From Actinomycetota bacterium (GTDB taxonomy: Bacteria > Actinomycetota > Thermoleophilia > Gaiellales > Gaiellaceae): a stretch of DNA of 16,409 nucleotides. Location of the stretch: contig JACCZA010000132.1 of the NCBI GenBank assembly GCA_013696185.1, positions 1 through 16,409 on the forward strand, written 5' to 3'. The notes beneath the pieces are model-generated. The model made no database searches. It saw only the letters and a program-made list of their open reading frames with translations, and was not told where the DNA came from. A program made the translations under genes and the position numbers. Shown here piece after piece: positions 5,921-12,697 of this stretch (position 1 is its first letter; every line of letters starts with the position of its first letter).

Positions 5921-6774
5921 GCAGCGGCACGATCGAGCGCAGCTTCGCCACGCCGGGGCCTCTCTCCCTGAACGTGCGCCTCGCTGCCGGATCCATCCGC
6001 GTCGAGGCGATCGACACGGACCGAACCGAGCTCGAGCTGCGACCGCTCGACGAGGCGGCACGGAGCCTGCTCGCCGACAGCCGCGTCGAGCTGCGCGAGC
6101 CGGGCGGCGCCGGCGAGTTGCTCGTCGAGGTGCCCGAGCGGCGAGGGCTCTTCGGCCGGAGCCCCCAGTTCGAGCTCCGGGTCCGGTGCCCGCAGGGCGT
6201 GCGCCTCTTCGTGAGAACGCGGTCGGCCGATCTCGAGCTGCAGGGCCGGCTCGGCTCGCTGACGGCGAAGTCGGTCTCGGGCGACGTGGAGGCCGACGAG
6301 GTCGCCGGCGACGCGGAGGTCCAGGGCGTCAGCTCGGACATCGAGATCCGGCGTGTCGGCGGTCGCGCGGAGATCCAGACCACCTCCGGCGACGTCTCCC
6401 TCGGTCATGTCGAGGGGGCGCTGCGGGCCCACACGGTGTCCGGCGACCTGCGGGTGGAGGACGCGCTCGGCCCCGTCGAGGCGGTCACGGTCTCCGGCGA
6501 CCAGCACTTCGCCGCCGTGAACGCCGGCTCGATCTCTCTGCAGGCGGTCTCGGGCGACATCGGCGTCGCCGTCCGCAGGGGGGCGAGCGTCTGGATGGAC
6601 GTGCACTCGCTGAGCGGCGACACGGTCTCGGAACTCCTCGCGAGCGACGGCCCGCCGGGGCAGGACGCGCCCCTCGTGGAGCTCCGCGTCAAGACCGTGA
6701 GCGGCGACATCCGCATCGATCGCGCGGTCGGTGCGCGTGTGGATGCCGCCTCGAGCGGCTCCGCCGCCTCATAG
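5917..6774 (+). CDS. DUF4097 beta-strand-repeat protein
   Basis: A 285-residue DUF4097-family protein, a right-handed beta-helix-like or adhesin-like repeat family of unknown function. The SGD-type turn motif recurs eight times (VSGD, VSSD, TSGD, VSGD, VSGD, VSGD, LSGD, VSGD), with the first five exactly 18 residues apart, as expected for stacked rungs. The N-terminus (SFATPGPLSLNVRLAAGSIRVEA) is a typical family opening. No signal peptide or membrane segment is visible, so this copy is probably cytoplasmic. I chose the GTG at 5917, which overlaps the upstream stop as GTGA and gives the family-like start; the GTG at 5866 would add 17 arginine-rich residues read out of frame through the RHH gene. 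Translational coupling with the RHH regulators implies a shared function. Confidence 0.85.
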   Translation: MSSGTIERSFATPGPLSLNVRLAAGSIRVEAIDTDRTELELRPLDEAARSLLADSRVELREPGGAGELLVEVPERRGLFGRSPQFELRVRCPQGVRLFVRTRSADLELQGRLGSLTAKSVSGDVEADEVAGDAEVQGVSSDIEIRRVGGRAEIQTTSGDVSLGHVEGALRAHTVSGDLRVEDALGPVEAVTVSGDQHFAAVNAGSISLQAVSGDIGVAVRRGASVWMDVHSLSGDTVSELLASDGPPGQDAPLVELRVKTVSGDIRIDRAVGARVDAASSGSAAS

Positions 6775-6800
6775 CGCGCTTCCGTCCCACGGGGCCGGTG

Positions 6801-6806
6801 TAGCAT
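6801..6806 (+). promoter_or_regulatory. Candidate -10 element (TAGCAT) for a leaderless epimerase transcript
   Basis: TAGCAT matches TANNNT and ends 7 nt before the ATG at 6814, predicting transcription from or next to the start codon. No Shine-Dalgarno sequence precedes that ATG, and no good -35 is visible. Confidence 0.5.
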
Positions 6807-6813
6807 CGCGCCG

Positions 6814-7218
6814 ATGCGGGCGCGCGGGATCCACCACCTCGGCGTCGCCGTCGACGATCTCGACGAGGCGCTCGCCACGTATGCCCGGCTCTTCGGCGCG
6901 GCGCTCGAGCACCGCGAGGCCGTCCCCGACCAGGGCGTCGACGCCGCCGCGGTGCTGGTCGGGCAGGATCGCGTCGAGCTCCTCGCTCCCCTGGCCGAGG
7001 AGACGCCGGTCGGCAGGTTCCTCGCCGAGCGCGGGCCGGGGATGCACCACGTCGCCTACGAGGTGGACGATCTTCGCTCGACGCTCGCCGACCTCGCCGA
7101 GCAGGGGGTCGAGCTGATCGACTCCGAGCCGCGCGAGGGCCTGTTCGGGCTCGAGGTCGCCTTCGTCCATCCGCACGCGGTGCACGGCGTCCTCGCGGAG
7201 GTCGTCTCGCGTGGCTGA
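6814..7218 (+). CDS. mce: Methylmalonyl-CoA epimerase
   Basis: A 134-residue vicinal-oxygen-chelate (glyoxalase) fold enzyme that interconverts (R)- and (S)-methylmalonyl-CoA in propionate, odd-chain fatty acid and branched amino acid metabolism. The two beta-alpha-beta-beta-beta modules begin at GIHHLGVAV (5-13) and GMHHVAYEV (76-84). Candidate metal ligands are the His in IHHLG, Glu55 in RVELLAPL, the His in MHHVA and Glu129 in GVLAEVV, matching the pattern in the Propionibacterium enzyme. The ETPVGRFLAERGPGMHHVAYEVDD run is diagnostic of the epimerase subgroup. Mutase genes are not in the window. The gene appears to start a new leaderless transcript and overlaps the following small gene by 8 bp. 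Confidence 0.88.
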   Translation: MRARGIHHLGVAVDDLDEALATYARLFGAALEHREAVPDQGVDAAAVLVGQDRVELLAPLAEETPVGRFLAERGPGMHHVAYEVDDLRSTLADLAEQGVELIDSEPREGLFGLEVAFVHPHAVHGVLAEVVSRG

Positions 7219-7435
7219 GGCCCGCGTGCGCATCGAGCTCTCCTTCGACGGCGGCGGGATCGTCGGGACGATCGTGCCCGCGGAGACCGCCGACGAGCTC
7301 GAGCGAGCGCTCGCCGAAGGCACGCAGGAGACGATCCAGCTCGAGGCCGACGACGGTCACTACACGGTCGCGCTGCGCCGCGTGCTCTACGTCAAGCGCT
7401 TCGCGCGCGAGAGCAGGGTGGGGTTCGGCTCCTAG
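7211..7435 (+). CDS. Small protein of unknown function, coupled to the epimerase gene
   Basis: A 74-residue acidic protein I do not recognise. It looks like a small beta-rich domain: strand RVRIELSFDGGGIVGTIV (5-22), helix ETADELERALAEG (25-37), strand ETIQLEADD (40-48), strand HYTVALRRVLYVKRF (50-64). The strand-helix-strand order and the closing YVKRF strand loosely recall the small DUF3107-like actinobacterial proteins, but this is shape only. The GTG start lies within the end of the epimerase gene (8-bp overlap), so it should be translated with it. Codon use matches its neighbours, so I take it as real. Confidence 0.65.
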   Translation: MAEARVRIELSFDGGGIVGTIVPAETADELERALAEGTQETIQLEADDGHYTVALRRVLYVKRFARESRVGFGS

Positions 7436-7609
7436 CCCACCGGCTCGAACCGAATCGGGGAGGAGAACGAAGCAAGGTCCCCCCATGCGGAAGGAGGTTG
7501 TCCTTCGCGAACAAGCTTGCCCGCCGCGGCCCCGGCTGCTTGACCGCCGGCACCGACGGCGCCGCCCCGTACCTTCGCCACCACCAGCATTGACCAGAGG
7601 GAGACGCTC
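7436..7609 (+). promoter_or_regulatory. 174-bp leader/intergenic region before the DUF4331 gene
   Basis: This gap holds an inverted repeat GAAGGA-GGTTG-TCCTTC (7490-7506), a -10-like TACCTT (7570-7575) without a clear -35, and the ribosome binding site AGGGAG (7598-7603) of the next gene. A 42-codon open frame from ATG 7485 ends in a TGA at 7611-7613 that overlaps the TTG start of the DUF4331 gene. No transcription terminator with a T-run is seen. Confidence 0.4.
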
Positions 7610-9046
7610 TTGAAAGGGAAGCTGCTACTCGTCGGGATCCTCGTACTCGGTCTGGCGGCCGCGCTCGCGGCGGCCGTCGCCCGCGGGCCCGCTCCGGAGG
7701 CCGCCACGGCCTCGAGCCATCGCGAGGCACCGCTCATCACGCAGGACCCGACCGCCGACAACACGGACGTCTACGCGTTCGTGAGCCCGGACCGGCCGGA
7801 CTCGGTCACGCTGATCGCCAACTGGCTGCCATTCCAGGAGCCCGCCGGCGGTCCGAACTTCTACAACTTCGACGACAAGGTCCGCTACGAGATCCACGTC
7901 GACAACGACGGGGACGCCCGGTGGGACATCACCTACCGCTTCCGCTTCCGCACGGACATCCGTGACAGCAGGGAGACGTTCCTCTACAACACGGGCCCGA
8001 TCACCTCGCTCGCCGACGAGGACTGGAACCTCCGTCAGTTCTACTCGGTGACGAAGGTCACGCGCGGCGAAGGCGCCGAGGTGATCGCCGAGGGCCTGCC
8101 GGTTCCGCCCGCGAACATCGGTCCCCGCTCGACGCCCGACTACGAAGAGGTGGCGCTCGATGCGGTCCGCGACCTCCCGCTCGGCGTCGGTGGCACCGCG
8201 GTCTTCGCCGGACAGCGCGACGACCCGTTCTTCGTCGACGTCGGCTCGATCTTCGACCTCGCCGGCCTGCGGCCGTTCAATCCGTTCCACCTGATCCCGC
8301 TGGCCGACGACTTCGGCGTCGACGGGGTCGGCGGCTTCAACGTCAACTCGATCGCGATCCAGGTGCCGATCTCCGAGCTCGCAGCGGCGCCGAACAAGAC
8401 GATCGGCGTCTACGCGAGCGCGAGCCGCCAGTCGATCAGGGTGCTGAGCAGCAAGGGTCGCGCCCCGCGCACCGCCGGCTCGTGGGTGCAGGTCTCCCGC
8501 CTCGGGAACCCGCTCGTGAACGAGATCCAGATTCCGCTGAGCCGGAAGGACTTCTGGAACAGCCAGGATCCGGCCGACGACGCGCAGTTCGCCGGCCGCA
8601 CCCTGGCGCCCGAGCCGGCCGGGCTCGTCAACCTGCTCTATCCGGCGCTTCCGGACACCCCGACGAGCGGCCGTGACGACCTCGCTGCCGTGTTCCTGAC
8701 CGGGATCCCGACGCTCAACTTCACGGGGCCGAGGCAGGCAGACCTGTTGCGGTTGAACTTCACGATCCCGCCTGCGGCCCATCCGAGCCCGCTCGCGGTG
8801 CTCGAGGGCGACTTCCAAGGCTGGCCGAACGGTCGCCGGCTCGCGGACGACGTCACCGACATCGAGCTCCGGGCGGTCGCCTGCGGTTACGGCCCGATCC
8901 TCGCGAAGGCGCTCGGGCTCTGCAACCTGAGCCCGAACAACACACTCGGCGACGGGGTGGACGAGAACGACGTCGAGTTCCTCGACACGTTCCCGTACCT
9001 CGGGACGCCTCATCAGGGCTACGAGCACCTGCACCACGCCTCGTAA
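7610..9046 (+). CDS. Exported DUF4331 family protein
   Basis: A 478-residue DUF4331 protein; the family is widespread but its role is unknown. Residues 1-34 form a signal peptide (KGK then a Leu/Ala-rich core), and the mature part begins at the family signature SSHREAPLI (35-43) followed by DPTADNTDVYAF. The body is rich in beta-strand and aspartate, includes a DxDxDxxxD loop (98-106, DNDGDARWD) of the kind that binds calcium, and ends with the conserved TLGDGVDENDVEF and FPYLGTPHQGYEH block. The TTG start has a good ribosome binding site, AGGGAG at 7598-7603, six bases away. It is expected to act outside the membrane. A strong hairpin separates it from a TPR protein and two nickel/cobalt-type transporters, suggesting a metal-related context, which is inference. 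Confidence 0.85.
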   Translation: MKGKLLLVGILVLGLAAALAAAVARGPAPEAATASSHREAPLITQDPTADNTDVYAFVSPDRPDSVTLIANWLPFQEPAGGPNFYNFDDKVRYEIHVDNDGDARWDITYRFRFRTDIRDSRETFLYNTGPITSLADEDWNLRQFYSVTKVTRGEGAEVIAEGLPVPPANIGPRSTPDYEEVALDAVRDLPLGVGGTAVFAGQRDDPFFVDVGSIFDLAGLRPFNPFHLIPLADDFGVDGVGGFNVNSIAIQVPISELAAAPNKTIGVYASASRQSIRVLSSKGRAPRTAGSWVQVSRLGNPLVNEIQIPLSRKDFWNSQDPADDAQFAGRTLAPEPAGLVNLLYPALPDTPTSGRDDLAAVFLTGIPTLNFTGPRQADLLRLNFTIPPAAHPSPLAVLEGDFQGWPNGRRLADDVTDIELRAVACGYGPILAKALGLCNLSPNNTLGDGVDENDVEFLDTFPYLGTPHQGYEHLHHAS

Positions 9047-9054
9047 CCCGAGAC

Positions 9055-9094
9055 GACCGTCGGAGGGCCCGTCAAGCGACGGGCCCTCCCGGTC
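9055..9094 (+). terminator. Strong GC-rich hairpin without T-run after the DUF4331 gene
   Basis: A perfect 12-bp stem GGAGGGCCCGTC (9062-9073) pairs with GACGGGCCCTCC (9078-9089) around loop AAGC. An outer 5-bp stem GACCG (9055-9059) with CGGTC (9090-9094) extends it past a two-base bulge. No T-run follows, so it is either an actinobacterial-type T-less terminator or an mRNA stability/processing element that sets different expression for the DUF4331 and TPR genes. Confidence 0.7.
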
Positions 9095-9113
9095 GAAGAA
9101 ACCCAGGAGACAC

Positions 9114-10436
9114 GTGAGCAAAGGACGAATCGCACTCGGACTGGCGGCGGGAAGCGCGGCGGTGGTCGCCACGCTCCTCGGCGGCACGCTCGCCGACGGA
9201 TCTCCGTCGGCGCAGCCGGCGACGCCGGACCGGGTCGAGGCGACCGCGAGCCGGGCGCTCTCGGGCTTCAGCGCGGGAAACACCGCGGGGATCGTCGCCA
9301 AGCTCCAGGCCGACGTCCGCGCCCGCCCCGACGACGTGAAGTCGCTCGGGCTCCTCGGCCTCGCCTACCAGCAGCGCGCCCGCGAGACGGCCGACCCCGC
9401 CTTCTATCCCAAGTCCGAGGACGTGCTGCGGCAAGCCCTCGAGCGCTCGCCGCGCGATCTGCTCGCGACGAGCGGCCTCGCCTCGCTCGCGCTGACGCGG
9501 CACCGGTTTCGCGAGGGCCTCGCGCTCGGACGGCGGGCCCGCAGGATCTCGCCGACGACCGCCCGGAACTACGGCGTGATCGGCGACGCGCTCGTCCAGC
9601 TCGGCCGCTACGACGAGGCGTTTCGGGCCTTCGACACGATGGCCCGTCTGAGGCCGAGCCTCGGCGCCTACGCGCGCGTCGCCTACGCACGCGAGCTGCT
9701 CGGCGACCAGGGGGGCGCGCTCGATGCGATGCGTCTCGCGCTCGGCCCCGCCACCGGACAGCCGGAGCCGACTGCCTGGACGCGCGTCGAGCTCGGCAAG
9801 CTGCACTGGGCCCGCGGGGAGGTCGCGGCCGCCGGCCGTGAGTACCGCGCCGCGCTCAGGGCCTTTCCCGGATACGTGTACGCGCTCGACGCGCTCGCCT
9901 CGGTCGAGCAGGCCGAGGGCCGGCCCGCGCGGGCGATCGCCTACGCCCGGCGCGCGTCCGACTCGGTCCCGCTGCCGCAGTTCGTCACCACGCTCGGCGA
10001 CCTCCACGCGGCGCAGGGCGACCGGCAGGCGGCGCAGGAGCAGTACGACGTGATCGACGCCATCGGGCGCCTGCTCGTGGCGAACGGCGTCAAGACCGAC
10101 CTCGAGACAGCCCTCTTCAACGTCGACCACGGCATCCGCCTCGGGGAGTCGCTCGCGCTCGCACGCCGGGCGCACGCGGACCGGCCGAGCATCGACGCCG
10201 ACGACGTGCTCGCTTGGGCGCTCGAGCGGACCGGCCATTGCGGTGAGGCGCTGCGCTCCTCCAAGCGCGCCCTCCGGCTGGGGACGCTCGACGCGCTCAA
10301 GTTCTTCCACCGCGGGATGATCGAGCGCTGCCTCGGCCGCGAGCCCGCCGCCAGGCGCTGGTTCTCGAGAGCCCTGCGGCAGAACCCGCACTTCTCGCTC
10401 CTCTGGGCGCCGGTCGCGCGGAAGGCACTCGCATGA
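9114..10436 (+). CDS. Exported tetratricopeptide-repeat protein
   Basis: A 440-residue protein with an N-terminal signal peptide or anchor (residues 4-27, IALGLAAGSAAVVATLLGG core) and repeated helical hairpins of TPR type, for example LLGLAYQQRA, YGVIGDALVQLGRYDEAFRAFDTMARLRP, ELGKLHWARGEVAAAGREYRAALRAFP and ALASVEQAEGRPARAIAYARRA. TPR arrays are scaffolds for protein-protein contacts; no enzymatic motif is seen. GTG 9114 has the ribosome binding site CCAGGAGA ending just before CAC-GTG. Its stop overlaps the start of the NicO-type transporter gene (ATGA), so the two are translationally coupled and probably work together at the membrane. Partner and cargo are unknown. Confidence 0.82.
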   Translation: MSKGRIALGLAAGSAAVVATLLGGTLADGSPSAQPATPDRVEATASRALSGFSAGNTAGIVAKLQADVRARPDDVKSLGLLGLAYQQRARETADPAFYPKSEDVLRQALERSPRDLLATSGLASLALTRHRFREGLALGRRARRISPTTARNYGVIGDALVQLGRYDEAFRAFDTMARLRPSLGAYARVAYARELLGDQGGALDAMRLALGPATGQPEPTAWTRVELGKLHWARGEVAAAGREYRAALRAFPGYVYALDALASVEQAEGRPARAIAYARRASDSVPLPQFVTTLGDLHAAQGDRQAAQEQYDVIDAIGRLLVANGVKTDLETALFNVDHGIRLGESLALARRAHADRPSIDADDVLAWALERTGHCGEALRSSKRALRLGTLDALKFFHRGMIERCLGREPAARRWFSRALRQNPHFSLLWAPVARKALA

Positions 10437-11929
10437 AGCGCGTCCTCGTGCTGCTCGCCGCCCTGGCCGCCCTCGCGGCTCCCGTCGCCGCCGTCGCTCA
10501 CCCGCTCGGCAACTTCACCACGAATCGCTACAGCGAGATCAGCGCCTCCGGAGACCGTCTCTTCGTGCTCTACGTGCTCGACCTCGCGGAGATCCCGACC
10601 GTGCAGGCGCGCGGCGAGCTGCGACGGCTCGGCCGTGACCGCTACGGCAGCGAGCTCGCCGCGCGGCTGGCCCGAAGGGTCTCGCTGTCGGTCGACGGCG
10701 AGGCGCGGCCGCTCCGCCCCCTGCGCCACCGCCTCGCCTTCCCGCCGGGTGTGGGCGGACTCGTGACGACGCGGCTCGAGGTCGTCTACGACGCCGGGTC
10801 GATCCCGGAGGAGGCGGCGGGGATCGCCTACACGGACGGCAACTTCTCGGGCCGGCTCGGCTGGCGGGAGATCGTGATCCGCAGCGACGCCGGCGCGCGG
10901 ATCGCGGACTCGACGGTGCCCGACGACACCGTGAGCGAGCGCCTGCGCGTCTATCCGAAGGACTCGCTCGAGAGCCCGCTCGAGGTGACGAGGGCACGCG
11001 CGTCGGTCGAGCCGGGGGACGGCGCGCCGGTCGTCCCCGCCTTCGGCGCCGCTGCCAACGCGCCGGTCCGCGTCGCACCCAGGGTCGACAGCGGCTTCGC
11101 GTCCTTGATCTCGCGCGACGACGTCGGTCCGGGCATCTACCTGCTCTCGCTCGCCGTCGCGATGTTCTGGGGCGCCGCGCACGCGTTCAGCCCGGGCCAC
11201 GGAAAGTCGATCGTGGGCGCCTACCTCGTCGGCTCCCGCTCGCGGCCGCGGCACGCGTTCCTGCTCGGCGGCATCGTCACGGTGACCCACACGCTCGGGG
11301 TCTTCGCGCTCGGGCTGGTCACGCTCGCGCTGTCGGAGTTCATCGTCCCCGACGAGCTCTACCCCTGGCTCAACCTCGTCGCCGCCCTGCTCGTGGTCGC
11401 CGTCGGCGTCGCCGTGCTGCGCGTGCGAATCCTCGACTGGTTCCGCCGCGGCCCTCGACGCGAGCAGGGTCACCGGCACTCCCACGAGCCGCACGGCCAC
11501 GAGCACGAGGGTCACGGTCACGACCACGCCCATCCCCACGAGCACGAGCATCCGCACGAGCACGAGCATCCGCACGACCACGGCCACGGCGGCCACTCCC
11601 ACGTGCCGGAGCCGGGCAGCGGGTTGCGCGGCATCGTCGCGGTCGGCGTCTCGGGAGGCCTGCTGCCGTGCCCGACTGCGCTCGTCGTCCTGCTCGCCGC
11701 CATCCAGCTTCACCGCGTCGCCTACGGGATGCTCCTGATCGTCGCCTTCAGCGTCGGCCTCGCCGCCGTGATCACCGGCATCGGCCTGCTCGCGATGAGC
11801 TCCAGGCGCGTCTTCCGCCGGATGAGCTTCAACGGGCCCGTGGTACGCGCCCTGCCCGCCGTCAGCGCGTTCGTCATCCTCGGCCTCGGGCTCGTGATGA
11901 CGGTGCGCTCGATCCCGAAGCTCCTCTAG
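10433..11929 (+). CDS. NicO/RcnA-like nickel/cobalt transporter with histidine-rich loop
   Basis: A 498-residue membrane protein of the NicO (RcnA/HupE-UreJ-like) superfamily that moves Ni2+ or Co2+. It has a signal peptide (1-22) and an extracytoplasmic N-terminal region of about 200 residues beginning HPLGNFTTNRYSEI, a known accessory domain of this group. The transport domain starts near 235 with AAHAFSPGHGKSIVGAYLVGSR (His250 and His256), then GIVTVTHTLGVF and, after the loop, VGVSGGLLPCPTALVVLL. The loop at 347-390 holds 21 histidines in 44 residues, including a tandem HEHEHP repeat. The direction (uptake or efflux) cannot be read from sequence; RcnA-like His loops favour export, HupE-like context favours uptake. 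It is coupled to the TPR gene by a 4-bp overlap and followed after 12 bp by a second transporter gene. Confidence 0.85.
   Translation: MKRVLVLLAALAALAAPVAAVAHPLGNFTTNRYSEISASGDRLFVLYVLDLAEIPTVQARGELRRLGRDRYGSELAARLARRVSLSVDGEARPLRPLRHRLAFPPGVGGLVTTRLEVVYDAGSIPEEAAGIAYTDGNFSGRLGWREIVIRSDAGARIADSTVPDDTVSERLRVYPKDSLESPLEVTRARASVEPGDGAPVVPAFGAAANAPVRVAPRVDSGFASLISRDDVGPGIYLLSLAVAMFWGAAHAFSPGHGKSIVGAYLVGSRSRPRHAFLLGGIVTVTHTLGVFALGLVTLALSEFIVPDELYPWLNLVAALLVVAVGVAVLRVRILDWFRRGPRREQGHRHSHEPHGHEHEGHGHDHAHPHEHEHPHEHEHPHDHGHGGHSHVPEPGSGLRGIVAVGVSGGLLPCPTALVVLLAAIQLHRVAYGMLLIVAFSVGLAAVITGIGLLAMSSRRVFRRMSFNGPVVRALPAVSAFVILGLGLVMTVRSIPKLL
11537..11572 (+). repeat. Tandem 18-bp repeat encoding HEHEHP
   Basis: Two identical 18-bp copies (CACGAGCACGAGCATCCG) lie head to tail at 11537-11554 and 11555-11572, in frame, within the His-rich loop of the NicO-type transporter. 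A third partial copy (CACGA) follows. In-frame slippage could change the number of metal-binding histidines without breaking the gene. Confidence 0.9.
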
Positions 11930-11941
11930 GTAGGAGGCACG

Positions 11942-12685
11942 GTGCTCGGTCTGGACGACAGAATCGCAGAGCTCTCCGACGGGGCCTCGATCTGGGTGGT
12001 CCTGCTCGTCGCCGTCCTGCTCGGCCTCAGGCACGCGACCGACCCGGACCACGTGGCTGCCGTGACCACGCTCGTGGCGAGCGGCGACAGGCGGGCCGGG
12101 CGCCGCGCGGGCGAGCTCGGCCTCGCGTGGGGTCTCGGGCACGGCCTCACCCTCTTCGCCTTCGGCTTACCCGTGCTGCTGCTCAACGCCTACCTGCCGC
12201 AGCGAGTGCAGCAGGCTGCCGAGACGGCGATCGCGCTCGTAATCGTGCTGCTCGCCGTCCGACTGCTCGTCCTCTGGCGCCGCCGCGCCCTCCACGTGCA
12301 CGAGCACGGCCACGGCGCCGAGCGCCACACGCACGTGCACGGCCACGCCGCGTCCCCCGTGCACGCCCACCCGCACCGGATCCGGACACGCAGAGGGGCC
12401 TTCGCGATCGGGCTCGTCCACGGCGTCGGCGGCAGCGCAGGGGTCGGCGTCCTGCTCCTCGCCTCGATCGACTCGACGGCGCTCGCGGTCGTCTCGCTCG
12501 TCCTGCTCGCGCTCTTCACCGCGGTCTCGATGGCCGTCCTCTCGACCGGGTTCGGCCTGACCCTCGTGAGCAGGCCCGTGCGAGCCGCCTTCGACAGCGT
12601 CGTCCCGGTGCTCGGCCTCGCGAGCCTCGCCTTCGGGGTCTGGTACGGAACCGCCGCTTGGGGCCTCGCGCCCTATCCGTTCTAG
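11942..12685 (+). CDS. NiCoT/UreH-like nickel or cobalt transporter
   Basis: A 247-residue integral membrane protein. Its first transmembrane region carries HATDPDH (31-37), the HX4DH signature of HoxN/NixA-type nickel-cobalt permeases, and a second conserved LGHGLTLF (65-72). Six or so hydrophobic segments are visible (about 17-29, 60-80, 94-112, 152-172, 178-205, 218-240). A cytoplasmic loop at 118-145 contains 11 histidines. It is shorter than classical NiCoT permeases and resembles UreH/TauE-annotated proteins found near urease or hydrogenase genes, although neither is in the window. The GTG start has a strong AGGAGG (11932-11937) four bases away. It lies 12 bp after the NicO-type gene, so two different families of Ni/Co transporter share one operon. 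Confidence 0.82.
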   Translation: MLGLDDRIAELSDGASIWVVLLVAVLLGLRHATDPDHVAAVTTLVASGDRRAGRRAGELGLAWGLGHGLTLFAFGLPVLLLNAYLPQRVQQAAETAIALVIVLLAVRLLVLWRRRALHVHEHGHGAERHTHVHGHAASPVHAHPHRIRTRRGAFAIGLVHGVGGSAGVGVLLLASIDSTALAVVSLVLLALFTAVSMAVLSTGFGLTLVSRPVRAAFDSVVPVLGLASLAFGVWYGTAAWGLAPYPF

Positions 12686-12688
12686 ACT
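12683..12688 (+). promoter_or_regulatory. Candidate -10 element (TAGACT) before the YchF-like gene
   Basis: TAGACT overlaps the TAG stop of the transporter gene and ends 9 nt before the GTG at 12698. The same hexamer at the same distance precedes the MoxR gene. It predicts a leader of only two or three bases. The -35 region (TTGGGG at 12658) is weak and badly spaced. Confidence 0.4.
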
Positions 12689-12697
12689 GATGGCCGG

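Noticed and set aside
7540..7575. Promoter TTGACC ... TACCTT before the DUF4331 gene
   Set aside because: The spacer would be 24 bp, too long for a standard promoter; only the TACCTT is kept as a weak -10-like site.
11471..11602. CRISPR array or non-coding satellite in the repetitive CAC/GAG/CAT stretch
   Set aside because: The repeats are in frame within a conserved transporter and encode a His-rich loop typical of the family; there are no spacers.
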